Origin: Metellina segmentata
Taxonomy: Eukaryota; Arthropoda; Arachnida; Araneae; Tetragnathidae
Direction: 5' to 3'
Assembly (NCBI GenBank): GCA_947359465.1
Contig: OX375875.1
Span: 15,649,439 to 15,713,438 of the forward strand
DNA: 64,000 nt
Position 1 is the stretch's first letter, and every line of letters starts with the position of its first letter. A program made the position numbers and the translations under genes. The notes beneath the pieces were generated by a model. The model made no database searches. It had not been told where the DNA came from and saw nothing but the letters and a program-made list of their open reading frames with translations. Positions 1 through 11,100 of this stretch are shown here, in pieces.

Positions 1-59
1 TTTTCAAATATTCAAAATGAAAATTTAAACTTTCAACTTGCCGAGATTGTTATAAAAAC

Positions 60-61
<2 letters not shown>

Positions 62-112
<51 letters not shown>
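62..112. repeat. (TA)n microsatellite
   Basis: About 25 TA units abut the left end of a Tc1-like element. Tc1 elements insert at TA, so the tract probably served as the target. Confidence 0.9.
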
Positions 113-113
<1 letters not shown>

Positions 114-1493
114 CAAAAATATCGACGCACCAAGAAGGAGTTGTCCGATGGAGACAAAAGTTGGTGGATAGGAAAATTATGTCCAGAATAGAAAATGATT
201 AAAATTTCAGAACAATTGAATGATTTATTTCAGAGTTACAGTAACGAGCTCAATCAAGTGTTGACCCGCCTCTAGCCTGGATGCAAGCTGCCACACGGCG
301 TGGCATAGACCGATAAAGCTCCCGGATGGTCTCCTGCGGTATTTCTTGCCAAATTTGCTCCAATTGTCGGACTACGTCATCAACATTCCCTACCGGATGC
401 AGTCGCCTTCCCATCATATCCCAGACATGCTGGATGGGAGATGGTGATCTGGCTGGCCAATGAAGTGTTTGACAAGCTTGAAGACAGTTCATAGCAACAC
501 GTGCCGTATGTGGTCTGGCATTGTCTTGCTGAAAAATAAGTCCAGGGTACTGCGAAAGGAACGGTAGCAAAACAGGTCTCAGAATGTCGTCAACGTACTG
601 CTGTGCAGTACGTGTACCTCTAATGACGACCAAAGGGGTCCGGCTATCAAGGGAAATGTCACTCCTGACCATTACTCCTTGTTGAGGGCCCGTGTGGCGT
701 GCAATAATGAAAGCAGGATCGGCACGTTGCCCTGGACGTCTCCAGACACGTCTTCGATGATCGTCAGGACACAGTTGGAAGCGGTCGTCGCTAAAGACTA
801 TACGTCCCCAGTCAGCATCATTCCAGCCTGATCGAGCCAAGCACCACTGTAATCTGGCTCGACAGTGTGCAGGCGTGAGTGACAGGTGGCGTAACGGTCG
901 GTACGAGCGCAGATTTCGCTCTCTCAGCCGTCTGTGAATGGTCATGGTGGACACTCGTGTGTGGGTCGCACGACTGATGGTTGATAACGATGAATCAGGC
1001 GCTGTGACAGCTGTTCTGACAATCACTCTGTCCTCGCTATCTGTTGTGGCCCTACGTCGACCGCTACCATCATGACGCTGAAATCTGCCACTGTCCACCC
1101 ACTCTTGCCAGCATCTTCTAATGTTCGCCGCATCGTTTCGACTCACATGACGAGCTATTCTCCGATTTGCCCAACCTGCCTCTTTCAGTCCAATGATACG
1201 ACCTCTTTCAAACTCTGAAAGTTGCTCGTAATGAGCTCGAATCTTGCGGCGAGGCATTTTTTCAGTCGTTGAAAGGTGTCCTAAATCGCAATAAAACATA
1301 AATTATTAACAACAGTTCAAGAACAACTGCTTTTATACATCTGCTGGATGCGCAGTTCCGATGCGCTGGAGATCGCACTATTCATTCATTGGACACCAAA
1401 TTTTAATCATTTGCATATTTGGTCAAAACATTTTTGCATACGAAATTTCAAAGCAATCGTATGATTCCTTCTTGGTGCGTCGATTTTTTTTGT
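113..1493 (-). mobile_element. Tc1-like DNA transposon, family A
   Basis: The ends form inverted repeats of about 28 bp: ACAAAAATATCGACGCACCA at the left, and the complement of the same sequence (…TGGTGCGTCGATTTTTTTTGT) at the right, each followed by TA. One transposase gene lies inside on the minus strand. A second, internally deleted copy of the family is at 17899-18704. The element is complete in outline but its transposase has lost a catalytic residue. Confidence 0.9.
250..1257 (-). pseudogene. Tc1 transposase, full-length frame with altered catalytic site
   Basis: This frame codes for a cut-and-paste DDE transposase of the Tc1/mariner superfamily, about 335 residues, which is normal for the family. 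I start it at the methionine of MPRRK, the usual start; the open frame extends slightly further upstream. Residues 1-110 are the paired helix-turn-helix DNA-binding region (EFERGRIIGLKEAGW). The catalytic core shows the first Asp in IVFSDDRFQL and the second in IFQQDNARPHTA. The third position should be Glu in a SPDLSPIEH block; here it reads RSPSPIQHVWD, so two residues are missing and Glu is Gln. The frame is therefore open but the enzyme is probably inactive. It is the only gene of the element and lies between matching TIRs. Confidence 0.88.
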
Positions 1494-2292
1494 TATAGAG
1501 TGTATATATAGACACTGAAGAGCCAAAACTACCTATTAAATAACACGCTGCACATCCTTTGGCGTGCTAAAAAGCTGCAACTCGCCTGGGCATAGATGAC
1601 ACAAGTTCTTGGTACATGACTGGAGACAGGTTGTACAATGTACAAAATGTCTAGCAGCGGTCACGCAAAGTCAAGATATTCGGGCATGGTGGTGTTTGAG
1701 CTCTGAGCTGCCGCTCCATGACACCCCAAATATGCTCTATCGGATTAAGATCCGGCGAGTTAGGTGGTCAGGAAATTAAGTGGAATTCATCAGTATGCTC
1801 CTCGAACCACTCCAACCCAATCCGAGCCTTGGGGCGTTGTCCTGCTGGAAGATTCCATTTCCAGTTAGGAAGACAGACGCAATGTAAGGGTGCAACTGAT
1901 CAACAATGATGTTCAGATAGTTCGCATCGTTCGTGGTCTGTTCTACCACAACTACGGGTCCCACATTCGCCCATGAGAATGTCCCCAAAAATCATAACAC
2001 CGCCACCACCATCGGGATTCATTTCACCAGGCAATTCTCTTCCACTCATCCATGGTCCAGTCTCAATATTCATGGGCCTACTGTAGGTGTAGTTGACGAT
2101 GACGCTTGGTCAAAAGAGCCATGCTAGTGGGACGTCTGCTGCACAGTCTCATATCCAACAGTGTCCGCTGATCTGTGTGTTACGAAACACTTGCGCTTGG
2201 ACCTGCATTATATTGGGCTGTCAGCTGAGCCACTGTCTCACGCCAATTTTGATTTACCAAGCGGGACAGTCTCCGACGTCCTTTTTCTTTTA

Positions 2293-2957
2293 CAGTAGAA
2301 CTCCAATTATCCGAATCAATTGGGACCGGACCCCATTAGGATATTCAAAAATTCGTATAATTGGATTGTTTCCGAAAAAAGGGTCTAGTATGTATTTTAA
2401 TTAATTATTGTATGTATGTTGAAAATGGGAGAAAAAAAACTATTTTTAAACAAAAAGAGCTTTTAATTAATTAAATGAAAAGGCAATACTTTTACATGTT
2501 AAGCGTACTTACAAGTGCTATACATAAGTACAGTATTAGCGTATCGTACTGTAAATGAAATTCATTGCTTGCTAAACATCTCGGTCAAAGTAAGCTGACT
2601 GTTTTTATCCGTTTTCGGGCAACCAAGTCGCGCATCCGCTTGATAATGAGAAGTTGCATGTGGTCACACTCGGGCTGTCGCTCCATCCACTTCAACGCAA
2701 TTTCTAAGCCGGCAAATGCTTCACTAGCAGATGACCCCGTGTCTGCTTCAACTTCAACAATAAGGTCATCTTCTTCAACGACACTTTCTTCTCTCAAACT
2801 TTCAATAAGTTCGTCATCATTTAGAATTTGAAACCCAGAATCATTATTTTGCGAATCTCAATACGTTTCCGTCTTAATGTTTTTTCTGAAATTCTGAAAG
2901 CGATTCGGATAATTAGCGATTAGGATAGTCGGAGTTCGGATAATTGGAGTTCTACTG
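2293..2957 (-). mobile_element. pogo/Tigger-type non-autonomous element nested in Tc1
   Basis: Inverted ends CAGTAGAACTCCAATTATCC and the complementary GGATAATTGGAGTTCTACTG are each flanked by TA. The CAGT start with TA duplication is typical of pogo-class elements. Only the C-terminal end of a transposase remains inside. The Tc1 sequence on both sides aligns with the uninterrupted plus-strand copy at 39.5-40.7 kb. Confidence 0.88.
2585..2797 (-). pseudogene. Tigger/jerky-type transposase C-terminal remnant
   Basis: The 70-residue frame has an acidic stretch (VVEEDDLIVEVEADT) followed by ALKWMERQPECDHMQLLIIK and a basic end (RMRDLVARKR). This layout is what one sees at the C-terminus of Tigger-type transposases, after the DDE core. 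The HTH and catalytic domains are gone. Placement between pogo-type TIRs supports the call. Confidence 0.65.
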
Positions 2958-3787
2958 TATTACGAGTGCTATACTGTATTACTGTACCCACACCTTAGCG
3001 TCTACTTCTGGTATCACCGTCATTTATCCCTTTTGCATGAATACTAACAACGGCAGATCGTGAACAAACTACCAGTCGTGCAGTTAAGGTGATACTCGTT
3101 CCGAGTCTTCTGGAAATTACGATCTGCCCTCTATGAAATTCGCTTAGATCAGCAGCCTTTCCCATCACTCGCAAAAGTAAGGGCAAGAATCATTACTTAT
3201 CTTATCCAGCAGCAGTTAAATACCATTCTCACTCAATCATGTGCCCTTCACGTCATCCAGACGAGTTCATTGAAAAATGTATGGATGGTCATGATGTTTT
3301 GTCTCGTCAGTGTATATATATACAGGGTGACCTGTAAAGTCGCGGTAATTTTGCGCTAGGTGTCGAGCAGTGTGCGTCGCGTTTTCGGAGCTCCCGTGAA
3401 GTTAAGTTATTTTTGCGTTATTCTTCACTCATTTAGTACTATCTTCAGTGTATTACTTGTATTCCTATCGGCTCAACCATTTCTAATTTTTTTAAAGTGT
3501 TTTTATAGTCCTAATACTTAGTTTTTTGACTTATTAAGTAGGCCTAAATCGAATGTGTCTCGTTAGGCCTAATTCACGTCTGTCTCGTTGGGCCTAAAAC
3601 CTGTGTGTCTTGTTTGTTTACATTCGGTTAGTTCACTACTATAAGGTCATAGGATATTTAATTCCAGCTTTTTCTGTACATTTGTTTCAGTGCAGTGCTC
3701 TTTCTGTGTATTTGACTTAGTGCTTTTTCTGTATGTTTGATTTTGTTTAGTGCTTTTTCTGTACATTGATTGTTACTTTGGGTTAGC

Positions 3788-4570
3788 ATGGGTTTAGTTA
3801 GGATGTTAAAGGAAATGAGGACAGAGGGAGCCAGTGGGGAGTTCAATGTGGAATGTGACTAGTGTGGGAATATGGTTGAGGCAGGAAAGGGTGGTGTGAG
3901 TGGGGTTAAAATGTCAGAGAAGGTTGAATATAAATGTAAAAGTTGCTTAGGGGTGGGTGATTTGAGGAAGGAGCTGGAGGCTTTGAAGGTGAGGTTTGCA
4001 GAGGGAGTGGAAAAGGGTGTTCAGTGTGTAGACTTGGGACATGTAGATCAGGGGGATGAGGTTGATAAGGTAACTAAAGGGGTTGTGGTTGCAGATTCAA
4101 TGGTTAGGGTTTTGGGAGACATGGTAGGGCGTAAAAAGTGCAATTTTGCAAGGTGTTGCTTGCCAGGCGCCAGGGTCAAACATGTAGTTGAGGCATTTAA
4201 GGCAGGTGTAGTTAAGGGGGAGGAAAAGGCAATAGTGTGGGTGGGAACTAATGATGTACAGAGGACCACTAATGTTGAGTTTAAGAGGGAAGCGGAAACA
4301 CTTTTGAGAGGCATTAAGTCTCATGGGGTAGAGGTTACAGTCTTAGGGTTACTACCTAGGTATGGGTTAGATAATGGGTGGTTAAATCAAAGGGCCAATA
4401 ATATGAACGGGTTGTTAAGGGATTTGTGTGAGAGGGAGGAGGTTAGATTTTTAGATGCTTGGAAGGAGTGTAGGAGGGATTGGATAAGCAGGAAGAATTT
4501 GCATTTAAGCCTGATAGGTAATAGGGAGGTTGGCAAGCGGGTTTTGAATATTCTGCAGTCAAAAAACTAG
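3788..4570 (+). pseudogene. CR1 LINE ORF1 with SGNH-esterase domain
   Basis: The frame begins MGLVRMLKEMRTEG and has one in-frame TAG at 3860-3862, lying inside a Cys-x-x-Cys pair; a second pair (KCKSC) follows, so the N-terminus looks like a small zinc-binding unit. From about residue 95 the protein resembles the SGNH/GDSL hydrolase domain known in CR1-type ORF1: block I reads VVADSMVR, block III reads WVGTNDV, and block V reads RKNLHLS, where Asp of the usual D-x-x-H is not evident. In the family, ORF1 binds RNA and carries an esterase of uncertain role. Apart from the stop codon the frame is open to its TAG at 4568-4570. Confidence 0.8.
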
Positions 4571-4602
4571 AATACAAGCAGGGATGGGTAGGACATAGAG
4601 GG

Positions 4603-7492
4603 TTGACAGTACACAATAATTGCTTAGGAAAACTAACAGGGTCTAAATTACAGGAGACAAGCAATACAAAAGGAAAGTGCAATGTAAGGGAAAAAAACAA
4701 TACCAAGACAAATAATACAAGATTAAAGTGCAATATAAGGGTGAAAAATGAGTTAAAAGTATTTTATTGTAATGCTCGGGGCAGTGTGAAAAATAAAATG
4801 GATGAGCTCAGGGGAATTGCACAAGCAGAGGATATAGATATCATTGGGACAACTGAAAGTTGGGCAAGCAGTGAAGATGCACCAATTTTAGAATTGAGTG
4901 GATTCACAATGTTTAGGGAGGACAGAGTGAATAGAAAAGGGGGTGGGGTTTTGATTTATGTGAGAGAATTCTTAAACTGTACGGAAATAAAGTTAAATAG
5001 TAAAACTGAGGGTATAGAATCAGTCTGGGTGAAACTGAATACAGACAAAGGCAAAGGACTAATTCTGGGTAATATACATAGACCTCTTGTTTGTAGTGAA
5101 GAGCAGGAAAAGGGTATGTACAATCTGATAAACGAAGCATGTCAAAAAGGAGAATTAATTTTAATGGTGGACTATAGTTATCCAAATATTGACTGGACAA
5201 ACAATCTAGCTACAAATGGGAAAGGGGCAGAATTTTTGGAAGTGATACAGGATTGTTTTTTGTACCAGATGGTGTATGAGAATACTAGGGACAATGCAAT
5301 ATTGGATTTCATTTTCAGCAATGATGAGGATATGGTGCAGGATTTGGTTATAGGTGAGCCACTGGGAGAAAGTGATCATAGAAGTATCAGATTAAGTATA
5401 CATTATCAGTCAGAATATACAATCAATAGTAGGACAATTCCAAATTTCAGAAAAGTAAATTTTCATAGGATAAGGGAAGAGTTAAAGGAGACATTCAAAG
5501 GTGGATTAATAGCACCTCATCATTCTGAACAATGGGAGGAATTCAAGAATAAGTTAAACAGGGGGATAAAAAAAAACATGTAACGTTCAGGAAAAAAGGA
5601 AAATCTAGAAACTTGCTCCCTGTGTGGTTTTCAGGGGAAACACACAAAGCTTTAAAATTGAATCAAAGAACATACAGGGTATATAAAAGCACTGGTAACC
5701 ACAGGGACAAGGAGGCATATCTGAAAGCCAGAAAGGAGTTTTAAAAATATTAGTCGGAAGCAAAAGGTGTCCTTGGAGGAAAAACTAGCAAGGGAAATAA
5801 ATATAAACCCAAAATAATTTTTTGCATATGCAAGTGGGGGGAAAAAATAATTACTACTCTGGGCCCGTTGGAGGGGAGGGGAGGTGAATTAATTCAAGAC
5901 GAGGCGGGAAAGGCAAACGTGTTAAATGACTTTTTTCTGGGGGTTTTCAATGGTAACTATAAATTAATAAAGGATTTCAAGGATGGAGCCTTATAGTTAA
6001 AGAATGCAAATTTAACAGGGAATAAATAGTACATCAGTTGAAAAGAATGAAGCCCTCTAAAGCACCAGGGCCAGACGATATTTATCCGAGAGTACTAGTG
6101 GAATGCGCGGAATAATTGGGGGACGTAATTCACATGATATTTAATTCGACATATAGCACGGGTTGGGTACCAATGGATTGGAAGTTTGCCAACATAACTC
6201 CAATTTTCAAAAAGGGAATACAAAGTGATCCGGGCAACTATAAACCAGTAAGTCTAACATCAGTAATTTGCAAAATATTTTAATCTCAGTTTAAAAAAAA
6301 GCATATAATGTTATACTTGAAGGAGGGGGGACTGTTATCAGATAATCAGTATGGGTTTAGGAATGGCAGATCCTGCTCTACAAACCTTTTGAAGTTCTAC
6401 GAAAAAATTACTGAGGAGCTGGATAATAAGAGCAGTGTAAATATCATGTACATAGATTTTCAAAAGGCTTTTGATAAAGTACCTTATGAGGCATTACTGT
6501 TTAAATTGGAAAGGCTGGGGATTCAGGGGAAAAAATTGATATGGATAAAGAATTGGTTATTGGGTAGAAAGCAGAGAGTGCAGGTAAAAGGAAATTATTC
6601 TCAGTGGACAGAAGTTATAAGTGGGGTGCCTCAGGGATCAATTTTATTTATAATTTTCATAGATGATATAGGTCAGGGGATTACGAATAGAATCAGTATA
6701 TTTGCAGATGACTTAAAAATATAGGGACAGGGGATACCAAGTTACAGATAGAGAATTTACAAAGGGATTTTGATAATATATCCAAATGGTCTGTAAAATG
6801 AGGTATGTCATTTAATATAGGGAAATGTCAAGTTCTGCATATGGGTTACAGGAAGAGTGGAGCCGAGTAGTGTCTGCAGGGAGTAAAGGTAAAGGTGGGA
6901 GAAACAGTCAAGGATCTTGGGGTGATAATTCACAGGGATTTTAAAATGGATCACCAATGTTCAGATGCGGGTAAAAAGGCTAATAGGTTATTGGGGTATA
7001 TAGGACTGTAACTTCAAGGGATAAGAATATAATCTTGCCGTTATATAAGGCCTAAGACCTTAGTAAGAGCACATCTAGAATATGCTGTACAATTCTGGGC
7101 TCCATATATGAGAAAGGATATAGAAATAATTGAAAGGGTTCAGCACAGAGCTACAAAAATAATAAAGGGGATAGCAAATCTCGACTACAATGAACGTTTA
7201 AGTAAGCTAAACATGTATACACTGGAAAGAAGAAGAAGGAGGGATTTGATTCAGCTTTTCAAGTTGGTAAAACAAGGGGACACAGAGGGCTTAAATTTCA
7301 ATAGGGAAAACAGAACAAGGGGCCATGGATATAAATTGAATAAGACATTTGAATCGGGATTTAAGGAAAAACTACTACTTTAATAGGGTAATAGACAAAT
7401 GGAACGCGTTGCCAGAAAATATAGTTAATTCAAAGGGAGTGTACGAACTTAAGATACAATTGGATAGTCAGTTGGAATTGGGGAATTCATAA
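4603..7492 (+). pseudogene. CR1 LINE ORF2: endonuclease and reverse transcriptase, multiply broken
   Basis: The protein would nick DNA and reverse-transcribe the LINE RNA at the nick. The first part (about 4740-5580) is an APE-type endonuclease: LKVFYCNARGSVKNKM, then GTTESW and the SDHRSI block near its end. A stop falls at 5581-5583. The reverse transcriptase is readable at 6308-6724 with YGFRNGRSC, MYIDFQKAFDKVP, GVPQGS and IFADDLK, so the catalytic FADD is kept. A stop follows at 6722-6724. The C-terminal part is readable from about 7070 (YMRKDIEIIERVQHRATK) and ends at TAA 7490-7492. At least four stops or shifts make it non-functional. Confidence 0.85.
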
Positions 7493-7498
7493 ACAAAG

Positions 7499-7533
7499 GA
7501 CCAGCCGTGTTGGACTTGAGCCTGTAGCTGGTC
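7499..7533 (+). other. 3'-terminal hairpin of the CR1 LINE
   Basis: GACCAGC pairs with GCTGGTC across a 21-base loop, just after the ORF2 stop and before the T-rich tail. A stem-loop here is the kind of 3' UTR signal that LINE reverse transcriptases recognise; that role is inference. Confidence 0.55.
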
Positions 7534-7555
7534 GTCAATATTTGTATTTCTATTT

Positions 7556-8050
7556 GTTCTTTTTAGCCCTTTAATTTTAAAACCGCGTCTCGTAGATTCA
7601 ATGTAGTAACGTCTACCTACAGTGAAGTAACCATGCTGATTTTATTGAGACAGCTTACAGCGCTCCTAGCCGTGAAATAAGGAAATTTTTGAAAAAATAA
7701 CTCGAAAACAAAAGGAGATTGGCTAAAAAGTTCAATTAGAAAAAAATACGCAATCCAATAATTTAGACACAGAAAAAAAATTTCATTGAGGTATCTGAAA
7801 AACTGGCGGAGATATTCTCGATTGAAATTTGAGCTTTTCCATGCCTTGAAAAGGGGGCCCTCCTGAAATTGAAAAACGTGTTCTCCGGTATAATCATTCA
7901 GTTTTTCTGAGTTAACTAACGATGAATTTAAATTCAAACAACAAGGAAAGTAAAAAAAGAGAGAAATAAAAAACATCTGGGAAACGTACTCCGGAAAATA
8001 AAAAAAACTGACTCCGAAATCACAATTTTCGTGCAACAACTAAAATACAA
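7556..8050 (+). repeat. left long terminal inverted repeat
   Basis: It is complementary to 9828-10334 with scattered mismatches and small indels. It has no convincing coding content. Confidence 0.8.
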
Positions 8051-8059
8051 GAATGAAAA

Positions 8060-8390
8060 CTTCTGGGCCAGACAGCCTCGAAACGGATATGGTAAAGTGA
8101 CGGACTGCCAACCAGAGGGTTTGGAATCGTCTGTGCCATCCAAATACCAAAGGGTAAAAAAGGGGCTTGATGCACGCATAATCCGTCGTGGCCTCTGAAG
8201 TCCTCGCGTTGGTGTAATGTGGAATTGCGGAGATTGGAGTGCCATGTCAGGCGTTACTGCACCATTTGATCGTGGTTCCAAACTACGTAGTTTGTCCTCG
8301 GATTTTTCTTTCAAGATTTATTCTGCACCGTTGCCAATAGCCCGTTGTGTAGCTCCAGTACGAAGAAAATTAATTTCCCCCTTCCCTGAT
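8060..8390 (+). mobile_element. diverged tRNA-derived SINE (family A related)
   Basis: The body matches the window's main SINE: GTCGTGGCCTCTGAAGTCCT, then GATCGTGGTTCCAAACTACG and the 3' block CAATAGCCCGTTGTGTAGCT. The tRNA-like head is worn. It lies inside the mariner-type element, so it inserted later. Confidence 0.7.
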
Positions 8391-8718
8391 AAACTTTACG
8401 TGGACGAGAAAATGTCAGAAACAAATGCGTGTGGTTCAGTGGATGATTGGTAGATCAACAGCAACAGTAAAACTTAAAATTTATTGGTAGACGAATAAGT
8501 TGAAAGCGTGAATTAAACGTTCTTATAAAATTGAATACGAAATTTGTAGATTATTACAGGAACCAAAGTTTCCACCATGACCACGATCTGGTTCAAAACA
8601 GTGGACATTTACTGCGGTTTCGTATGCATGCAAATCCACATTGTGTTGTCAACCTTTATGTATCAGATAAAAACCGCACAAGCTGGTGCTCTTATTTCAT
8701 ACAGTACGCTGTGAGGAA

Positions 8719-9768
8719 ATGGAGACTTTCACTAGTAGTCAGTATTGTGAGATGATGCTTCTCTATGGCGAATGCCAACGCAATGCAGTCCAGACTGCAC
8801 GGAAATATGCCAATCGGTTTTCAAATGGTCCACATCCAACTTCGCCAACATTGGAAACGTTTTTCAACGTCTCAGAGACTCAGGCAGCACTCGAAGTCGA
8901 CCTCGTTCGGGCATACCATGTATGTCTAGTAGAATACCAGCAGAAGACATACTGGCGTACGCTTTAGCTCATCCCTACATCAGTACTAGACAAATTAGCA
9001 ACCAGACTGGCTTAGTAGAAAGCTAAGTATGGCGAATACTGCACGACAATGGTACATATCCCTATCATGCCATTCCGCAACAAGGATTGTTACCGGGAGA
9101 CCATCAGTGATGCTTTGACTGGTGCAATTGGGCATTGAACGAATTGGAGGTTAGTCCAAAATATTTTTCCAATATATTATGGTCGGATGATGCTAAGTTT
9201 CACCGAAACGGGATGCTGAACCAAAGCAGCACCCATTTCTGGGCACTAGAAAATCCCTCATGGGGAGTTTCCGTCAGCAGGTGCAGTGGTCCACGAGTGT
9301 GTGGTGCGATATTTGGAAGGATCGTCTAGTAGGACTCGTGTTTTATGACGGTTCACTAAATGGACCGAAATACCTTTAGCTGTTACATGATATGTTACCT
9401 GACTTTATTGATGATATTCCTCTGTCGTTCTTGTCTCCCCTGTGGTTCCAACATGATGGCGCCCCGCCGCACAAACCCTACGTAGTGCGACAGTTTCTTA
9501 AGAATAGGTAATCGGATAAGGTGGCTGTGTTGAATGGCCTCCGTGATCACCAGATCTTACCCCACTCAATTTCTTCCTCTGGGGTTACATCAAAGATTAG
9601 GTGTATGAGACTCCGTTGACAAGTTTGCTGGATCGGCGGCAGCGTATCATCGATAGCTTCGCTACTGTCACACCACAGAATGTGCATGCAGGCGTGCTTG
9701 ATCGAATACAAATGTGTATTGTAGTCGATGGTGACCTTTTTGAACACACTCGCCGTGTTTTGGTTTAG
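8719..9768 (+). pseudogene. mariner-type transposase (DUF4817 plus DDE_3 type), broken
   Basis: Reading across frames gives the arthropod family that starts FTSSQYCEMMLLYGECQRNA, with a DUF4817-like helix-turn-helix region, then the phrase LAYALAHPYISTRQISNQTG. The catalytic core shows Asp 1 in ILWSDDAKFHRNG and Asp 2 in WFQHDGAPPH. The third position, normally Asp in PLDFFLWG, is Asn here (PLNFFLWGYIKD). The end reads DGDLFEHTRRVLV and stops at 9766-9768. Stops and shifts occur at about 8965, 9025 and 9328. The family moves its own TIR-bounded DNA; this copy is dead. Confidence 0.82.
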
Positions 9769-9827
9769 CAATAAATTTCTTGCTTTAGCTCATATGTGTG
9801 TTGTACTTGCCGAGAGGTTTTTAATCG

Positions 9828-10334
9828 TGTATATTAGTTGTTGCGCGAAAATAGTGATTTCGGATGATCAGTTTTTTTTATTTTCAATACGTTTTTCAGA
9901 CGTTTTTTTTATTTTTAATTAATTAATTTATTTTTTTTTACTTTTCCTGTTGCCTGAATTTAAATTTGTCGTTACTTAACTCAGAAAAACTGAATAATAA
10001 CACCGGAGAACACGTTTTTCAATTTCAGGACGGCCCCTTTTTCAAGGCATGGAAAAGTTCAAATTTCAATCGCGAATATCTCCGCCAGTTTTACAGATAC
10101 CTCAATGAAATTTTTTTTCTGTACCTTCATTATTGTATTGTTGTGTACATATTTCTAATTGAATTTTTTAGCAAATCTCCTTTAATTTTCAAGTTATTTT
10201 TTTATTTCCTTATTTCACCAATAGGAGCGCTGTAAGCTATCCCAATAAATTCAGCATGGTCCCTTTACTGTAGATATACGTTACTACCTTGTCTCTACGA
10301 GACGCGGTTTTAAAATTAAAGGGCTTAAAAGAAC
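9828..10334 (-). repeat. right long terminal inverted repeat
   Basis: This is the complement of the left arm and ends GGGCTTAAAAGAAC. The two arms could form a stem of about 500 bp in single-stranded DNA or RNA. Confidence 0.8.
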
Positions 10335-10352
10335 TTTACTTATACTATATAT

Positions 10353-10505
10353 CAGGCCTCGAAATATATTTTTTAATACAGGTGCACAAGGTGCACCTAA
10401 GTTTTTAAATTAGGTGCACAGGTGCGCCTAGCGGGAAAAAATTAGGTGCACAATTTTATTTTCATGTACACAGTGCACCTGTGCACCCGGGTATTTCGAG
10501 CCCTG
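10353..10505. mobile_element. hAT-type MITE with 8-bp target duplication
   Basis: The 153-bp unit begins CAGGCCTCGAAATA and ends TATTTCGAGCCCTG, an inverted pair typical of hAT ends. CTATATAT flanks it directly on both sides (10345-10352 and 10506-10513). The interior repeats AGGTGCAC and GTGCACCT several times, making many small palindromes. No coding capacity. Confidence 0.85.
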
Positions 10506-10547
<42 letters not shown>

Positions 10548-10680
10548 CAGGGCTCGAAATACCCGTATATATATAATACCCGTGATATATATATATATAG
10601 CAGGGCTCGAAATACCCGTATATATATAATACCCGTGCTATATATATATATATATAGCAGGGCTCGAAAATATATAAATA

Positions 10681-10766
<86 letters not shown>
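10506..10766. repeat. (TA)n tract with repeated hAT-end fragments
   Basis: Long TA runs are interspersed with three copies of AGCAGGGCTCGAAATA (near 10547, 10598 and 10659), two followed by CCCGTATATATAATACCCGTG. The copies are the mirror of the hAT MITE end at 10490-10505. The tract ends at the LTR of the next element. Confidence 0.85.
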
Positions 10767-10771
<5 letters not shown>

Positions 10772-11100
10772 TCAACACTGGAATGGCACTGTAGCTATTA
10801 CTTGATATGGTATTTTGGAATGAGTCCACGTGTTGTAAAACATAACATTTATTAAAATAATTGAAGATGGTACACATATGAGCCACAGAGGTCTCAATAG
10901 ATTCGCATAAAAAAAGCACGGAAGAGCGGCCACACAGGTCTCGACTCTCTCCGATCACACAAAAAACTGCAGACCCTCCGCCGCGGGCAAGGGATCAAGC
11001 CTTTTCCCCCCTAGCGTTCGTGGTGTTCCGTTTCCTGGATGAAATAGTCCCTTTCTCCTTTCGATAGTAGGTGGGGAGGCGAAAGAATTCCGTTCCTACA
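10767..11100 (-). repeat. 3' LTR
   Basis: Runs from TGATGTCAACACTGG to CCGTTCCTACA in plus orientation. By eye it is identical to the copy at 16919-17252. Confidence 0.95.

Larger units (their letters stand above)
1530..3165 (-). pseudogene. Tc1 family B transposase, broken and interrupted
   Basis: The N-terminal piece begins at 3165 with [16 protein letters not shown] and includes the first helix-turn-helix. After the pogo insert the frame resumes and the block GPVVVVEQTTNDANYLN plus the second catalytic block GIFQQDNAP is readable at about 1800-1970. Multiple shifts separate the pieces. The family function is excision and integration of its own TIR-bounded DNA at TA sites; this copy cannot make a whole protein. 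Confidence 0.8.
1513..3312 (-). mobile_element. Tc1-like DNA transposon, family B, interrupted
   Basis: The ends are inverted repeats: CACTGAAGAGCCAAAAC at the left and its imperfect complement ending GTTTTGTCTCGTCAGTG at the right, next to TA-rich flanks. The same family occurs on the plus strand at 39543-40725, which shows the order of parts. A pogo-type element (2293-2957) has inserted into this copy. Without the insert the element would be about 1.1 kb. Confidence 0.85.
3325..7540 (+). mobile_element. CR1-clade non-LTR retrotransposon (LINE), decayed
   Basis: Two ORFs follow each other in LINE order: an esterase-type ORF1 and an endonuclease plus reverse transcriptase ORF2. The stretch 3325-3787 is the probable 5' UTR. 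The 3' UTR ends with a short hairpin and a T-rich tail that abuts the next element at 7556. No poly(A) tail is present, as usual for CR1. The exact 5' boundary is not certain. Confidence 0.85.
7556..10334 (+). mobile_element. mariner-type DNA transposon with very long inverted ends
   Basis: Both ends begin GTTCTTTTTAGCCC or GTTCTTTTAAGCCC and run inwards as an imperfect inverted repeat of about 500 bp (7556-8050 against 9828-10334). Shared internal landmarks are ACCGCGTCTCG, CAGCGCTCCT and TTGTTGC. A broken transposase gene lies between them on the plus strand. A SINE sits just inside the left arm. Confidence 0.85.
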
